DNA of 35,148 nt from Alphaproteobacteria bacterium (GCA_028871455.1 JAGWNF010000025.1:1-35148); one strand, 5' to 3'; counted from the first letter of the stretch, positions 1-7,351 are shown. A program made the numbers and translations. Notes: generated by a model not told the origin, from the sequence alone.

Positions 1-25
1 GGAATGGGAGGGGGGCGCTGCCGAC

Positions 26-835
26 CTACCGCCCGACCACCTTCGCCGCCGGCGCCAGCGCCTCGAGCATCAGCGTGTAGGTCTTGTGCGCGGCGTCGTA
101 CTTGACGCTGTAGGCCGACGGATCGGCGCCCGGAAAGCTGTAGGCCGCCGGCCGCGCCACCGCCGCCGCGAAATCCGGCTGCGACTTCAGGTAGGCGATC
201 GACACCATCGGCTCGAGGAAGGTGAGCTGCTTGTCGTAGTAGCCGTAGATGAAGGTCGCGGTGAAGGGCTGGCCGTGGAACTCGGGCCCCGCCGGATTGA
301 CCGCGTGCGCGCCCATCTGCGGCACCGCCGTGCCCGGCGGCATGACGTAGCCCGCCGGCACCAGCTCGGCCGGCGGCTGCTGCGCCGGGCTGCCGGAATC
401 GTTCTCGCTCTTGAACTTCACCTTCATCTGCGCCGCGCGGCTCACCAGGTAGAAGTGGAAGTCGAAATGCGGCACGTCGTAGACGTGCGGCGGCGGATGG
501 CCGTTCGCCTCCCAGTCCATCACCACGTGATTGACCGCGGTGCGCGGACCCTGGCGCGGCATCGCCAGCCGATAGGGGAAGTCGTCCTTGGTCTTGGTCG
601 CGTGGGGCAGGCCGTCGAGCACGCCGGCGGTGAAGACGATGCCGATCGCCGTGGCGTGACCGGCGGCGTCGGTGACGACGACGGTGTGCGCCGTGCCGTG
701 GCCGATGCGCACCGCCTTGCCGTCATAGGTCTTGCCCTGCGCCAGGGCCGGCGCCGCCGCCAGGACCGCCGCCGCGGCCAAGGCAAGGCAGCCCGCCGAC
801 AGGCGCGTGCGCGCCCGCGTGCTCACAAAAACCAT
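26..835 (-). CDS. Secreted DUF5602-like histidine-rich protein
   Basis: Hypothetical exported protein of 269 residues. I start it at the ATG at 835 rather than further upstream because a purine-rich GGGGGGAGAT stands just before it and translation then begins with a classic signal peptide (basic RTRARTR region, alanine-rich core, ALA-Q cleavage near residue 32). The mature part has a histidine cluster, H103, H113, H117, H123 and H127, within the segments NHVVMDW and HVYDVPHFDFHFY, which I recall from the TTHB210-like/DUF5602 family. The family has no established function that I know; the histidines suggest metal binding (inference). It is divergent from phaA and shares its 264-base upstream region. 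Family assignment is from memory of the motif; exported nature is more certain than the family. Confidence 0.7.
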   Translation of the reverse strand: MVFVSTRARTRLSAGCLALAAAAVLAAAPALAQGKTYDGKAVRIGHGTAHTVVVTDAAGHATAIGIVFTAGVLDGLPHATKTKDDFPYRLAMPRQGPRTAVNHVVMDWEANGHPPPHVYDVPHFDFHFYLVSRAAQMKVKFKSENDSGSPAQQPPAELVPAGYVMPPGTAVPQMGAHAVNPAGPEFHGQPFTATFIYGYYDKQLTFLEPMVSIAYLKSQPDFAAAVARPAAYSFPGADPSAYSVKYDAAHKTYTLMLEALAPAAKVVGR

Positions 836-1030
836 ACTGGATCTCCCCCCGATTAGCCGCACCCCGCGGCGTCGATTGACACTAGGACGCGTCCGCCATG
901 CCGGCAAGCGCCGGCTGGACGCTCGCCCGCCGCGCCGTCGCGGGTGACTATCGTGTGATTCCGGCGCCGCCGCGGCGCAGACCTGCCACGCGCCGGTTCC
1001 CAAATCGCGCCGGCCGGATTATCTATGGTT

Positions 1031-1044
1031 TTGACCTGGATCAA
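1031..1044. promoter_or_regulatory. FNR/FixK-type box upstream of phaA
   Basis: TTGACCTGGATCAA matches the FNR/Anr/FixK consensus TTGAY-N4-RTCAA perfectly. Its centre (1037.5) lies 41.5 bases before about 1079, and a -10-like GATGAT stands at 1067-1072, which is the spacing of a class II activator site. The phaA ATG follows at 1100. Confidence 0.7.
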
Positions 1045-1066
1045 GCCGGGTTGGCCCGAACGGGCC

Positions 1067-1072
1067 GATGAT
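1067..1072 (+). promoter_or_regulatory. Putative -10 element for phaA
   Basis: GATGAT (four of six consensus bases) is placed about 22 bases downstream of the FNR-type box. No good -35 hexamer is visible apart from the box itself, as expected for an activator-dependent promoter. The predicted start is near 1079, giving a leader of about 21 bases containing AAGG at 1090-1093 as ribosome binding site. Confidence 0.45.
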
Positions 1073-1099
1073 CGTTTCTCATTCCCGCAAGGTTCATCC

Positions 1100-2287
1100 A
1101 TGACCGCACCGACCGACATCGTCATCGCCTCCGCCGTCCGCACGCCCATTGGCGCCTTCAACGGCGGACTCTCGAGCCTGCCGGCGCACGACCTCGGCAA
1201 GCTCGCCATATCCGAGGCCTTGAAGCGCGCGCATGTCGGGCCGGAAGAGGTCGGCGAGGTGGTGATGGGCCAGATCCTGCCGGCGGGCGAGGGCATGAAC
1301 CCCGCGCGCCAGGCGTCGATGGCCGCCGGCGTGCCGAAGGAAGTGCCGGCCTACGGCGTCAACCAGGTCTGCGGCTCGGGCCTGCGCGCGGTGGTCATGG
1401 GCTATCAGGCGCTGAAGAACGGCGACGCCCAAATCTTCGTCGCCGGCGGCCAGGAAAGCATGAGCCAGTCGCGCCACTGCATCCATCTCCGCAACGGCCA
1501 CAAGATGGGCGACACCGAGCTGGTCGACACCATGATCCGCGACGGCTTGTGGGACGTCTTCAACGGCTACCACATGGGCAACACCGCCGAGAACGTCGCC
1601 ACCAAGTGGCAGATCACCCGCGAGCAGCAGGACAAGTTCGCGCTGACCTCGCAGCAGCGCGCCGAGGCCGCGCAGAAATCCGGCCGCTTCAAGGACGAGA
1701 TCGTGCCGGTGACGGTCAAGACCAAGAAGGGCGACGTCGTCATCGACGCCGACGAGTATCTGCGCCACGGCACGACGATCGAGGCGCTGGCGAAGCTGCG
1801 CCCCGCCTTCGCCAAGGACGGCACGGTCACCGCCGGTAACGCCTCCGGCATCAACGACGGCGCCGCCGCGGTGGCGCTGATGAGCCGCGCCGCCGCCGAG
1901 AAGCACGGCGCCAAGCCGCTCGGCCGCATCGTGTCGTGGGCGTCGTGCGGCGTCGATCCGGCGCTGATGGGCTCGGGCCCGATCCCGGCGACGCGCCGCG
2001 CGCTCGAGAAGGCCGGCTGGAAGATTTCCGACCTCGACCTGGTCGAGGCCAACGAGGCCTTCGCGGCGCAGGCTTGCGCCGTCAACAAGGAGCTCGGTCT
2101 GGATCCGGCGAAGGTCAACGTCAACGGCGGCGCGATCGCGCTCGGCCATCCGATCGGCGCCTCGGGCACGCGCATCCTGGTCACGCTGCTGCACGAGATG
2201 GGCAAGCGCGGCGCCAAGAAGGGTCTCGCCACGCTCTGCATCGGCGGCGGCATGGGCATCGCCATGTGCGTCGAGCGCGACGCCTAG
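1100..2287 (+). CDS. phaA: Acetyl-CoA acetyltransferase (PHB beta-ketothiolase)
   Basis: Thiolase of 395 residues that condenses two acetyl-CoA to acetoacetyl-CoA, the first step of polyhydroxybutyrate synthesis. The nucleophile is C91 in NQVCGSG, the catalytic base H350 in the GHPIGASG motif, and the second cysteine C380 in CIGGGMGIA. Length is the family norm. The ATG at 1100 is chosen over an upstream in-frame ATG at 1025 because thiolases begin right at the [13 protein letters not shown] strand, and because the earlier start would lie upstream of the FNR-type box at 1031. phaB follows after 68 bases that hold a strong hairpin, so the two probably form one transcript. No phaC synthase is in the window. 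Confidence 0.95.
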   Translation: MTAPTDIVIASAVRTPIGAFNGGLSSLPAHDLGKLAISEALKRAHVGPEEVGEVVMGQILPAGEGMNPARQASMAAGVPKEVPAYGVNQVCGSGLRAVVMGYQALKNGDAQIFVAGGQESMSQSRHCIHLRNGHKMGDTELVDTMIRDGLWDVFNGYHMGNTAENVATKWQITREQQDKFALTSQQRAEAAQKSGRFKDEIVPVTVKTKKGDVVIDADEYLRHGTTIEALAKLRPAFAKDGTVTAGNASGINDGAAAVALMSRAAAEKHGAKPLGRIVSWASCGVDPALMGSGPIPATRRALEKAGWKISDLDLVEANEAFAAQACAVNKELGLDPAKVNVNGGAIALGHPIGASGTRILVTLLHEMGKRGAKKGLATLCIGGGMGIAMCVERDA

Positions 2288-2291
2288 CCAA

Positions 2292-2311
2292 GGCCGCGCG
2301 GGCGCGCGGCC
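2292..2311. repeat. Intergenic hairpin repeat, copy 1 (behind phaA)
   Basis: Perfect 8-base inverted repeat GGCCGCGC-GGGC-GCGCGGCC five bases after the phaA stop. The conserved downstream flank GTCTGGCGAAG is shared with copy 2 behind phaB; over 41 bases the two copies differ at about seven positions. There is no T-tract, so a simple intrinsic terminator is not supported. Confidence 0.75.
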
Positions 2312-2355
2312 GTCTGGCGAAGTTGACGTCAAGAAGAATTCGAGGGGAGGAAGGA

Positions 2356-3078
2356 ATGTCTCGGGTCGCAGTCGTCACCGGTGGAACCCGCGGCATCGGC
2401 CGCGCCATCTCGGAGGCGCTCAAGGGCGCCGGCTATACCGTCGCCGCGAATTACGCCACCAGCCACGAGCCGGCGAAGCAATTCACCGCCGAGACCGGCA
2501 TTCGCGCCTTCTGCTTCGACGTCTCCGACTTCAAGTCGTGCGAGGCCGGCGTCAAGCGGATCGAGGCCGATCTCGGGCCCATCGATATTCTCGTCAACAA
2601 CGCCGGCATCACCCGCGACGCCGTGCTCCATCGCATGACGCCGGAGCAGTGGCAGGCCGTCATCGCCTGCAACCTGACCTCGTGCTTCAACATGTGCCGG
2701 CTGGTCATCGAGGGCATGCGCACGCGCGGCTTCGGCCGCATCGTCAACATCGGCTCGATCAACGGCCAGGCCGGCCAGTACGGCCAGGCCAACTACGCCG
2801 CCGCCAAGTCGGGCATCCACGGCTTCACCAAGGCGCTGGCGCAGGAAAGCGCCGCCAAGGGCATCACGGTCAACGCCATCGCGCCCGGCTACATCGACAC
2901 CGAAATGGTGCGCGCCGTGCCCGAGGACGTGCTGAAGAAAATCGTCGCGCGCATCCCCATCGGCCGCCTCGGCCACGCCGACGAGATCGCGCGCGGCGTG
3001 CTCTTCTTGGTCGCCGACGAAGCCACCTTCGTCACCGGCTCGACGCTGTCGATCAACGGCGGCCAGCATATGTATTGA
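2356..3078 (+). CDS. phaB: Acetoacetyl-CoA reductase
   Basis: Short-chain dehydrogenase of 240 residues that reduces acetoacetyl-CoA to (R)-3-hydroxybutyryl-CoA with NADPH, the second step of PHB synthesis. The Rossmann motif TGGTRGIG is at residues 8-15, NNAG at 81-84, and the catalytic triad S134, Y147, K151 lies in the PhaB-typical run INGQAGQYGQANY. It ends with the family's C-terminal NGGQHMY. A strong Shine-Dalgarno stretch GGGGAGGAAGGA precedes the ATG at 2356. The neighbour phaA supplies its substrate. The related FabG reductase is excluded by the PhaB-specific active-site segment and the context. Confidence 0.95.
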   Translation: MSRVAVVTGGTRGIGRAISEALKGAGYTVAANYATSHEPAKQFTAETGIRAFCFDVSDFKSCEAGVKRIEADLGPIDILVNNAGITRDAVLHRMTPEQWQAVIACNLTSCFNMCRLVIEGMRTRGFGRIVNIGSINGQAGQYGQANYAAAKSGIHGFTKALAQESAAKGITVNAIAPGYIDTEMVRAVPEDVLKKIVARIPIGRLGHADEIARGVLFLVADEATFVTGSTLSINGGQHMY

Positions 3079-3090
3079 GCGCGTCGCAAA

Positions 3091-3110
3091 GGCCGCGCAG
3101 GAGCGCGGCC
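3091..3110. repeat. Intergenic hairpin repeat, copy 2 (behind phaB)
   Basis: Inverted repeat GGCCGCGC-AGGA-GCGCGGCC followed by GTCTTGCGAAG. Stem and downstream flank match copy 1 at 2292-2311; only the loop and a few flank bases differ. It sits 12 bases after the phaB stop and 35 bases before the truncated AhpD-like gene. Confidence 0.75.
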
Positions 3111-3145
3111 GTCTTGCGAAGCCGATGTAAAAGGGGAGCGCGCCG

Positions 3146-3403
3146 ATGGCGGGCGCGCTCGATGCGCTGACCAAGGAGATGATCTACGTCGCGGTCAGCG
3201 TCACCAACAACTGCGAATACTGCATCAACAGCCACACCGCCGCCGCGCGCAAGGCCGGCATGAGCGATGTCATGCTGGCCGAGCTCCTCGCCGTCGTCGG
3301 CATGGCAAATCAGACCAACCGCATTTCCGCTTTTGGGCCGCCACCACCACATCCGGTTGTGGGCCCACACGCCCCGGTTGACACGCTTCCGCATGTCCCC
3401 TAA
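3146..3403 (+). CDS. AhpD-like alkylhydroperoxidase domain, shortened and altered
   Basis: 85-residue protein carrying the carboxymuconolactone-decarboxylase/AhpD core: KEMIYVAVSVTNNCEYC with redox pair C23 and C26 and H30 in INSHTAAARKAG, then LAVVGMANQTNR. Full family members of this type are usually 105-115 residues, with about 25-30 residues before this core. Here a stop codon at 3128-3130 blocks upstream extension, and a ribosome site AAAAGGGGAG precedes the ATG. After NRI the expected tail is interrupted by a proline-rich stretch encoded by an imperfect palindrome (3334-3367) before the expected PVD. It may be a remnant or a minimal functional form; peroxidase activity is not assured. 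It is probably co-transcribed with phaAB. Confidence 0.6.
   Translation: MAGALDALTKEMIYVAVSVTNNCEYCINSHTAAARKAGMSDVMLAELLAVVGMANQTNRISAFGPPPPHPVVGPHAPVDTLPHVP
3334..3367. repeat. Imperfect palindrome inside the AhpD-like gene
   Basis: TGGGCC (3334-3339) pairs with GGCCCA (3362-3367), with the inner pair CCACA (3347-3351)/TGTGG (3358-3362) around TCCGGT. The perfect 12-base palindrome TGTGGGCCCACA occupies 3358-3369. It encodes the odd proline-rich stretch of the protein while keeping frame, which suggests a small inserted element. Confidence 0.5.
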
Positions 3404-3419
3404 GCAGGCGGGGGCCTGC
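3404..3419 (+). terminator. Hairpin directly behind the AhpD-like stop codon
   Basis: GCAGGC-GGGG-GCCTGC begins at the base after the TAA. There is no T-run behind it, so it is a candidate RNA 3' end or stabilising hairpin rather than a canonical terminator. Confidence 0.35.
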
Positions 3420-3423
3420 CGCC

Positions 3424-3463
3424 CGGTCCAGGGGGATAAGCGTCCGGCGGCGGTCCAGGGGGA
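3424..3463. repeat. Direct repeat CGGTCCAGGGGGA (two copies)
   Basis: The 13-base sequence CGGTCCAGGGGGA occurs at 3424-3436 and identically at 3451-3463. The second copy supplies the ribosome binding site of the small membrane protein starting at 3468. Confidence 0.6.
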
Positions 3464-3467
3464 ATTC

Positions 3468-3623
3468 GTGCTCGCCATCATCGGCATCGCCGTCATGCTG
3501 TCCGGCGTCGCCCTCGTCTTTGGCGCGCGGCTCAACGCGACGCGGCGGACGCAGCTCGAGCGCTGGGGCGGCAACATTTTCCTCGCCGGCATCGTCATCT
3601 GGGCGCTGCATTTCGTGCTCTAG
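3468..3623 (+). CDS. Small two-helix membrane protein
   Basis: Hypothetical 51-residue protein. I start at the GTG at 3468, five bases after an excellent AGGGGGA ribosome site; the open frame extends further upstream but that part is low-quality sequence overlapping the AhpD-like gene. Two hydrophobic helices are visible, LAIIGIAVMLSGVALVF near the N-terminus and NIFLAGIVIWALHFVL at the C-terminus, joined by the basic loop RLNATRRTQLERWGG. No family recognised. A strong hairpin follows the stop. It is probably the last gene of the pha-region transcript. Confidence 0.55.
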   Translation: MLAIIGIAVMLSGVALVFGARLNATRRTQLERWGGNIFLAGIVIWALHFVL

Positions 3624-3629
3624 ACGCGC

Positions 3630-3653
3630 CGGCCGGCGTCTGCCCGCCGGCCG
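3630..3653 (+). terminator. Hairpin behind the small membrane protein
   Basis: Perfect 9-base stem CGGCCGGCG (3630-3638) with CGCCGGCCG (3645-3653) around the loop TCTGCC, seven bases after the stop. It has no T-tract. It lies between this plus-strand gene and the convergent cupin gene. Confidence 0.5.
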
Positions 3654-3745
3654 CTCAGCCGAGACGGCCGAGCTCGCCCGCTGTTCCGGCCGATCACCAC
3701 ATTCCGTGGCATACCCGCAGGCAAATCGCGCCGGCGGCAGGACGC

Positions 3746-4153
3746 TCAGCGCGCGGCCGGCTCCCAGCCCGCGGGCGCCAGCTCGAAGCCGGTGAAATCG
3801 AAAGGCGGCGCCACGGTGCAGCCCATCAGGCTCCACGCGCCGAGGCTCCGCGCCGCCTGCCAGCAGCGCGGCGGTACGACGATCTGCGGCCGCTCGCCGT
3901 GCGCGACGTCGCGGCCGAGGACGTGGCGCTGATGCGTCGCGCCGTCCGCCGACAGGCGCAGCTCGAGCGCCGCGCCGGCGTAGAAATGCCAGGTCTCGCT
4001 CGGCGCGATACGATGCCAGTGCGACGCCTCGCCGGCGCGCAGCAGGTAATAGATCGCGGTCGACGCCGCGTCGCGGAAGGTCTCGCGGAACCAGCCGCCT
4101 TCGGGATGGCGCTTGAGGTCGAGCGCGCGGATGACCGACTCAGCATCTGGCAT
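3746..4153 (-). CDS. DUF985-type cupin protein
   Basis: 135-residue single-domain cupin. It opens with the DUF985/cupin_5 signature LKRHPEGGWFRETF and continues to AIYYLL and SHWHR, with H45, H47, E53 and H56 as candidate metal or sugar-binding residues in the first cupin motif. Length matches the family (about 130-170). The in-frame ATG at 4153 is preferred to earlier starts because upstream translation is arginine-rich shadow sequence. Members have been proposed to be epimerase-like or sugar binding, but no reaction can be assigned here. It lies downstream of the GST gene, from which it is separated by a strong hairpin. Confidence 0.8.
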   Translation of the reverse strand: MPDAESVIRALDLKRHPEGGWFRETFRDAASTAIYYLLRAGEASHWHRIAPSETWHFYAGAALELRLSADGATHQRHVLGRDVAHGERPQIVVPPRCWQAARSLGAWSLMGCTVAPPFDFTGFELAPAGWEPAAR

Positions 4154-4173
4154 TCGAAGCGCGCTCCAACTTA

Positions 4174-4212
4174 GCGCGCGCGATTGGGTTGGCCGGCGGC
4201 AATCGCGCGCGC
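4174..4212 (-). terminator. 13-base inverted repeat between GST and cupin genes
   Basis: GCGCGCGCGATTG (4174-4186) and CAATCGCGCGCGC (4200-4212) form a perfect 13-base stem with a 13-base loop, eight bases downstream of the GST stop on the minus strand. It is likely to end or attenuate transcription between the two genes, although a T-tract is missing. Confidence 0.55.
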
Positions 4213-4220
4213 GTACAGGC

Positions 4221-4841
4221 TTATGCCGGCGGCGGCACGGTCGCCTGCATCGACTTGCGCGAGGCGAAGGCGGCGTACCATTTCGCCAGGCCGACGTGCC
4301 GCTCACGCCAGCCTTCATTGGGATAGCGGAAGTCGAGATAGCCCAGCGCGCAGCCGACGGTGATCTGGCCGATGTTGAGCGAACCGCCGAGCGCGCCTTC
4401 GCCGGCCTTGCCGTCGAGCGCGGCGAGGCCGTTGCGGACCTTGCGCAGCTGGCCGGCGCTCCATTCCGCCCACTGCAATTCCTTCGGCCGCGTCACCGTC
4501 TCGTAGCGATTGAGCACGGCAGCATCGAGAATGCCGTCGCCCAGCGCCTGCTGCCGCAGCGCCACCCACCGCGCCATGCCCGCCGGCGGAAAAATCTTCG
4601 GCCCATTGTGCAGGCTGTCGAGATACTCGCAGATGACGCGGGAATCGAACAGCGGCTGGCCGTCGTCGGTCAGCAGCGTCGGCAGCTTCATCAGCGGATT
4701 CAGGTGCTCGAGGTCGTCGTTGGGCGTCACCGGCATGACCGTCGTCGCCACGCGCTCGATCCTGGCGTCGAGCCCGGTTTCGATCGCCACCACCATCACC
4801 TTGCGCACGAACGGCGACGTCGGCGAATAGCGGAGTTTCAT
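4221..4841 (-). CDS. Glutathione S-transferase, YibF-like
   Basis: 206-residue cytosolic GST. The thioredoxin-fold N-terminal domain begins MKLRYSPTSPFVRKV, where the serine/threonine pair before Pro is the usual site activating glutathione, followed by the cis-proline segment KLPTLL and the glutathione-binding FDSRVICEYL. The rest (from about residue 90) is the helical C-terminal domain. The sequence resembles the YibF group. It lies 28 bases downstream of gloB, another glutathione-dependent enzyme, on the same strand, which suggests a small glutathione-related operon. The substrate is unknown. Confidence 0.88.
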   Translation of the reverse strand: MKLRYSPTSPFVRKVMVVAIETGLDARIERVATTVMPVTPNDDLEHLNPLMKLPTLLTDDGQPLFDSRVICEYLDSLHNGPKIFPPAGMARWVALRQQALGDGILDAAVLNRYETVTRPKELQWAEWSAGQLRKVRNGLAALDGKAGEGALGGSLNIGQITVGCALGYLDFRYPNEGWRERHVGLAKWYAAFASRKSMQATVPPPA

Positions 4842-4869
4842 GCGGTCACCTTACGACGTTCGGCGGTCT

Positions 4870-5634
4870 TCAAAAATTGTCCTTCGCCTTGCGGATCGCG
4901 GCGAAGGTCGCGACCGGATCGCCCGGCGCGCCCATCGCCTGTTGCAGCTCCGGCCGGTCGGCGCGCAGGAACGGATTGGTCGCGAGCTCCTCGGCCATGG
5001 TGCCCGGCACGGTCGATTGGCCGCGGGCGCGAAGCGCGTCGACGCGCTTGGCACGCGCGATCAGCTCGGCGTTCTGCGGCTCGACGGTGAGGGCGAAGCG
5101 CGCATTCGCCTGCGTGTATTCGTGGCCGCAATAGACCCGCGTCGCCGGCGGCAGCTTCTTCAATTTGCCGAGCGACGACCACATTTGCTGCGGCGTCCCC
5201 TCGAACAGGCGGCCGCAGCCCATCAGGAACAGCGTGTCGCCGCAGAACAGCGCCTGCGCGTCCTTGAACCAATAGGCGATGTGGCCGCGCGTGTGGCCGG
5301 GCACGTCGTAGACCGTCGCCGCTTCCTCGCCGAACTTGAAGATGTCGCCGTCGCCGACCGCGACGTCGATGCCCGGGATTCGTCCCCTGTCCGCAAGGGG
5401 CCCGACGACGATCGCTCCAGTCGCGGCTTTCAATTCGAGATTGCCGCCGGTGTGGTCGGGATGGTGATGGGTGTTGATGACGTGGGTGAGCTTCCAGCCG
5501 CGCTGCTGGAGCGCGGCGAGCACCGGCGCCGCGACCGACGGATCGACCGCGCCGACCGTGCCACTCTGGGGCTCGCGCAGCAGGTAGACATAGTTGTCGC
5601 GCAACGCCGGGATTTGCTGGATCTCGAGCGTCAT
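4870..5634 (-). CDS. gloB: Hydroxyacylglutathione hydrolase (glyoxalase II)
   Basis: 254-residue metallo-beta-lactamase-fold hydrolase that splits S-lactoylglutathione into lactate and glutathione, the second step of methylglyoxal detoxification. The binuclear metal motif THHHPDHTGG is at residues 55-64; VPGHTRGH, LFCGDTLFLMGCGRLFEGT and YCGHEYTQANARFA complete the family signature. Length is typical. The gene begins seven bases after the stop of the small membrane protein upstream and is followed by a GST. A methyltransferase is divergent, an arrangement I know from many alphaproteobacteria. Confidence 0.95.
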   Translation of the reverse strand: MTLEIQQIPALRDNYVYLLREPQSGTVGAVDPSVAAPVLAALQQRGWKLTHVINTHHHPDHTGGNLELKAATGAIVVGPLADRGRIPGIDVAVGDGDIFKFGEEAATVYDVPGHTRGHIAYWFKDAQALFCGDTLFLMGCGRLFEGTPQQMWSSLGKLKKLPPATRVYCGHEYTQANARFALTVEPQNAELIARAKRVDALRARGQSTVPGTMAEELATNPFLRADRPELQQAMGAPGDPVATFAAIRKAKDNF

Positions 5635-5641
5635 CGGGCGG

Positions 5642-5869
5642 CTAGCGCAGCCGGGCGGAGCGGATCAGCAGCTGGCCGGCCCAGCAGGTCGCCAGTCCCG
5701 CCGACACCAGGGCGCCCTCGCGCCAGGTGACCGCATCCCACCACGGCGCGCCAAGATGGAGCGCGAGCAGCAGACGCGTAACCAACGTAACGCCGCCGAC
5801 GCAGATCAGAACGCCGCCGGCCAGGCCGGCAAGCCAGCCGAATACCGAATACGGATCGCGGCGGCGCAT
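5642..5869 (-). CDS. Small membrane protein upstream of gloB
   Basis: Hypothetical 75-residue protein with two hydrophobic segments: WLAGLAGGVLICVGGVTLVTRLLLAL, and after a WREG turn ALVSAGLATCWAGQLLI. The basic start MRRR and basic end RSARLR suggest both termini are cytoplasmic (positive-inside rule, inference). It is seven bases from gloB and likely co-transcribed with it. No family recognised. Confidence 0.6.
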   Translation of the reverse strand: MRRRDPYSVFGWLAGLAGGVLICVGGVTLVTRLLLALHLGAPWWDAVTWREGALVSAGLATCWAGQLLIRSARLR

Positions 5870-5914
5870 GGCTCGCAGACTAACGCAAATTGCGGCCCGT
5901 GCTACACTCGAAAC

Positions 5915-6652
5915 ATGTTCGTCGATGTCGTCGATCTGCGCGATTTCTACGCGCGGCGGCTCGGCCGGGTGGCGCGGCAGATGATCCGTCGCCGGCTGCG
6001 TAAGCTGTGGCCTGACGTCAAGGGCCTGCGCGTTCTCGGCCTGGGGTTCGCGACGCCGTATCTGCGTCCGTTCCTCGGCGAGGCCGAGCGCATCGTGGCG
6101 CTGATGCCGGCGCCGCAGGGCGTGCTGCCCTGGCCGCGCCAGGAGCCGAACCGCGCCGCGCTCGCCGAGGAGGGCGAACTACCCTTGCCCAACTTCTCGA
6201 TGGACCGCGTGCTGCTGATCCACGGCCTCGAGTTCAGCGAGCAGGTGCAGCCGATGCTCAAGGAAATCTGGCGCGCACTCGCCGCCGGCGGCCGCCTGGT
6301 GATCGTCGTGCCCAACCGTCGCGGCATCTGGGCGCGCTTCGATCACACGCCTTTCGGCCAGGGCAATCCCTACACCACCGGCCAGCTGAGCACGCTGCTG
6401 CGCGACGAAGGTTTCACGCCCGAGCACAACGCCGGCGCGCTCTTCGTGCCGCCGACGGCGAGCCGCTTCCTGCTGCGCTCGGCCGCGGTGTGGGAACGGC
6501 TCGGCGAGCTGTGGTTCGGCACCTTCGCCGGCGTCGTCGTCGTCGAGGCGACCAAGCAGATCTACGCCGCCAAGCCCAAGGGCGAGCGGCTGAAGCGCCG
6601 TGCCCACGTGCTGCTGCCGATGCCCGGTACGCCCAGCCCGGCGGGGCCGTGA
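5915..6652 (+). CDS. SAM-dependent methyltransferase next to gloB
   Basis: 245-residue class I methyltransferase. LRVLGLGFATPYL is the motif I strand and glycine loop (degenerate, lacking the usual DxGxG), MDRVLLIHGLEFS the motif post-II region, and LAAGGRLVIVVPNR the late strand with its GG turn. C-terminal residues VVEATKQIYAAKP are typical of the methyltransferases that lie divergent to gloB in alphaproteobacteria. The start at 5915 fits the first conserved residues; upstream open frame is antisense to the minus-strand gene. Substrate unknown. Confidence 0.82.
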   Translation: MFVDVVDLRDFYARRLGRVARQMIRRRLRKLWPDVKGLRVLGLGFATPYLRPFLGEAERIVALMPAPQGVLPWPRQEPNRAALAEEGELPLPNFSMDRVLLIHGLEFSEQVQPMLKEIWRALAAGGRLVIVVPNRRGIWARFDHTPFGQGNPYTTGQLSTLLRDEGFTPEHNAGALFVPPTASRFLLRSAAVWERLGELWFGTFAGVVVVEATKQIYAAKPKGERLKRRAHVLLPMPGTPSPAGP

Positions 6653-6658
6653 CGCCGC

Positions 6659-7351
6659 CTACTCGTCGCGGAATTTGATCGCGGCGTGGGTGCCGTCGCA
6701 GAACGGCTTGTTCTTCGATGCGCCGCAGCGGCAGAGCGTCACGCGGTTGCGCACCTCGTAGGCGAAGCCGTCGGCGGCGATCACGGCGATGCCGCCGCGC
6801 AGCCACAGCGGCCCGCTGCATTGCTGCGCCGGATCCTCGACGACGCCGATCGACACCGGCAGATCGGGTTCGCGCGCCGCTTTCGCCGCCTTGTCCCAGG
6901 CGACCAGCCGGCCCGCCGGGCAGTGCTCGACCTGGCGCACGAACAACGCGCGGGTCTGCGGACTGTCGGTGTGCCGCACCTGGTTCCACACCTTGCCGTG
7001 CGGATCGCAGAAGCGGCCGAAGGCGCACAACCGGTCGGCGTCGGTGAGGCGCATCGCCGGTCCGTCGAAGATCCGCGCCTGTTTCAGATAGGGCTCGCGG
7101 CTCGCGGTCTCGCTGCCGTCGAATTTCACCCGCGCGTGGCTGCCGTCGCAGAACGGCTTGTTGCGCGATCGGCCGCAGCGGCAGAGCGCGTACTCCGCCG
7201 CGGCCGGATAGGTATTGCCCTCGATCCATCGCTCCGAGCCGCCCTCGGCGTCGGTGCCGATGGTCTGCCGGCGCAACGGCACCGCGCCGCTGACGAGATA
7301 GGGGCCGTCTTTCGTCACCGTCACGCGCGCGTCGGATTGGGTTGTGCTCAT
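6659..7351 (-). CDS. CDGSH iron-sulfur domain protein with two CDGSH motifs
   Basis: 230-residue iron-sulfur protein. An N-terminal CDGSH motif has C57, C59, C68 and H72 (CRCGRSRNKPFCDGSH) and a C-terminal one has C207, C209, C218 and H222 (ending CDGTH), each fitting a 3-Cys/1-His [2Fe-2S] site. Between them is a third cysteine region, LCAFGRFCD then HCPAGRL and CSGPLWLRGGI, like the divergent mono-cluster [4Fe-4S] domain found in such fusions. The ATG at 7351 is preferred for its GGAAGGA ribosome site. Likely a cytoplasmic redox or iron-sulfur store; exact role unknown. It shares a 250-base divergent region with the multicopper oxidase, which holds a Fur-like site. Confidence 0.87.
   Translation of the reverse strand: MSTTQSDARVTVTKDGPYLVSGAVPLRRQTIGTDAEGGSERWIEGNTYPAAAEYALCRCGRSRNKPFCDGSHARVKFDGSETASREPYLKQARIFDGPAMRLTDADRLCAFGRFCDPHGKVWNQVRHTDSPQTRALFVRQVEHCPAGRLVAWDKAAKAAREPDLPVSIGVVEDPAQQCSGPLWLRGGIAVIAADGFAYEVRNRVTLCRCGASKNKPFCDGTHAAIKFRDE

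Noticed and set aside
3081-3128. Intrinsic terminator behind phaB
   Set aside because: The hairpin is strong but there is no T-tract, and the same unit stands between phaA and phaB, which are expected to be co-transcribed; it is listed as a repeat instead.
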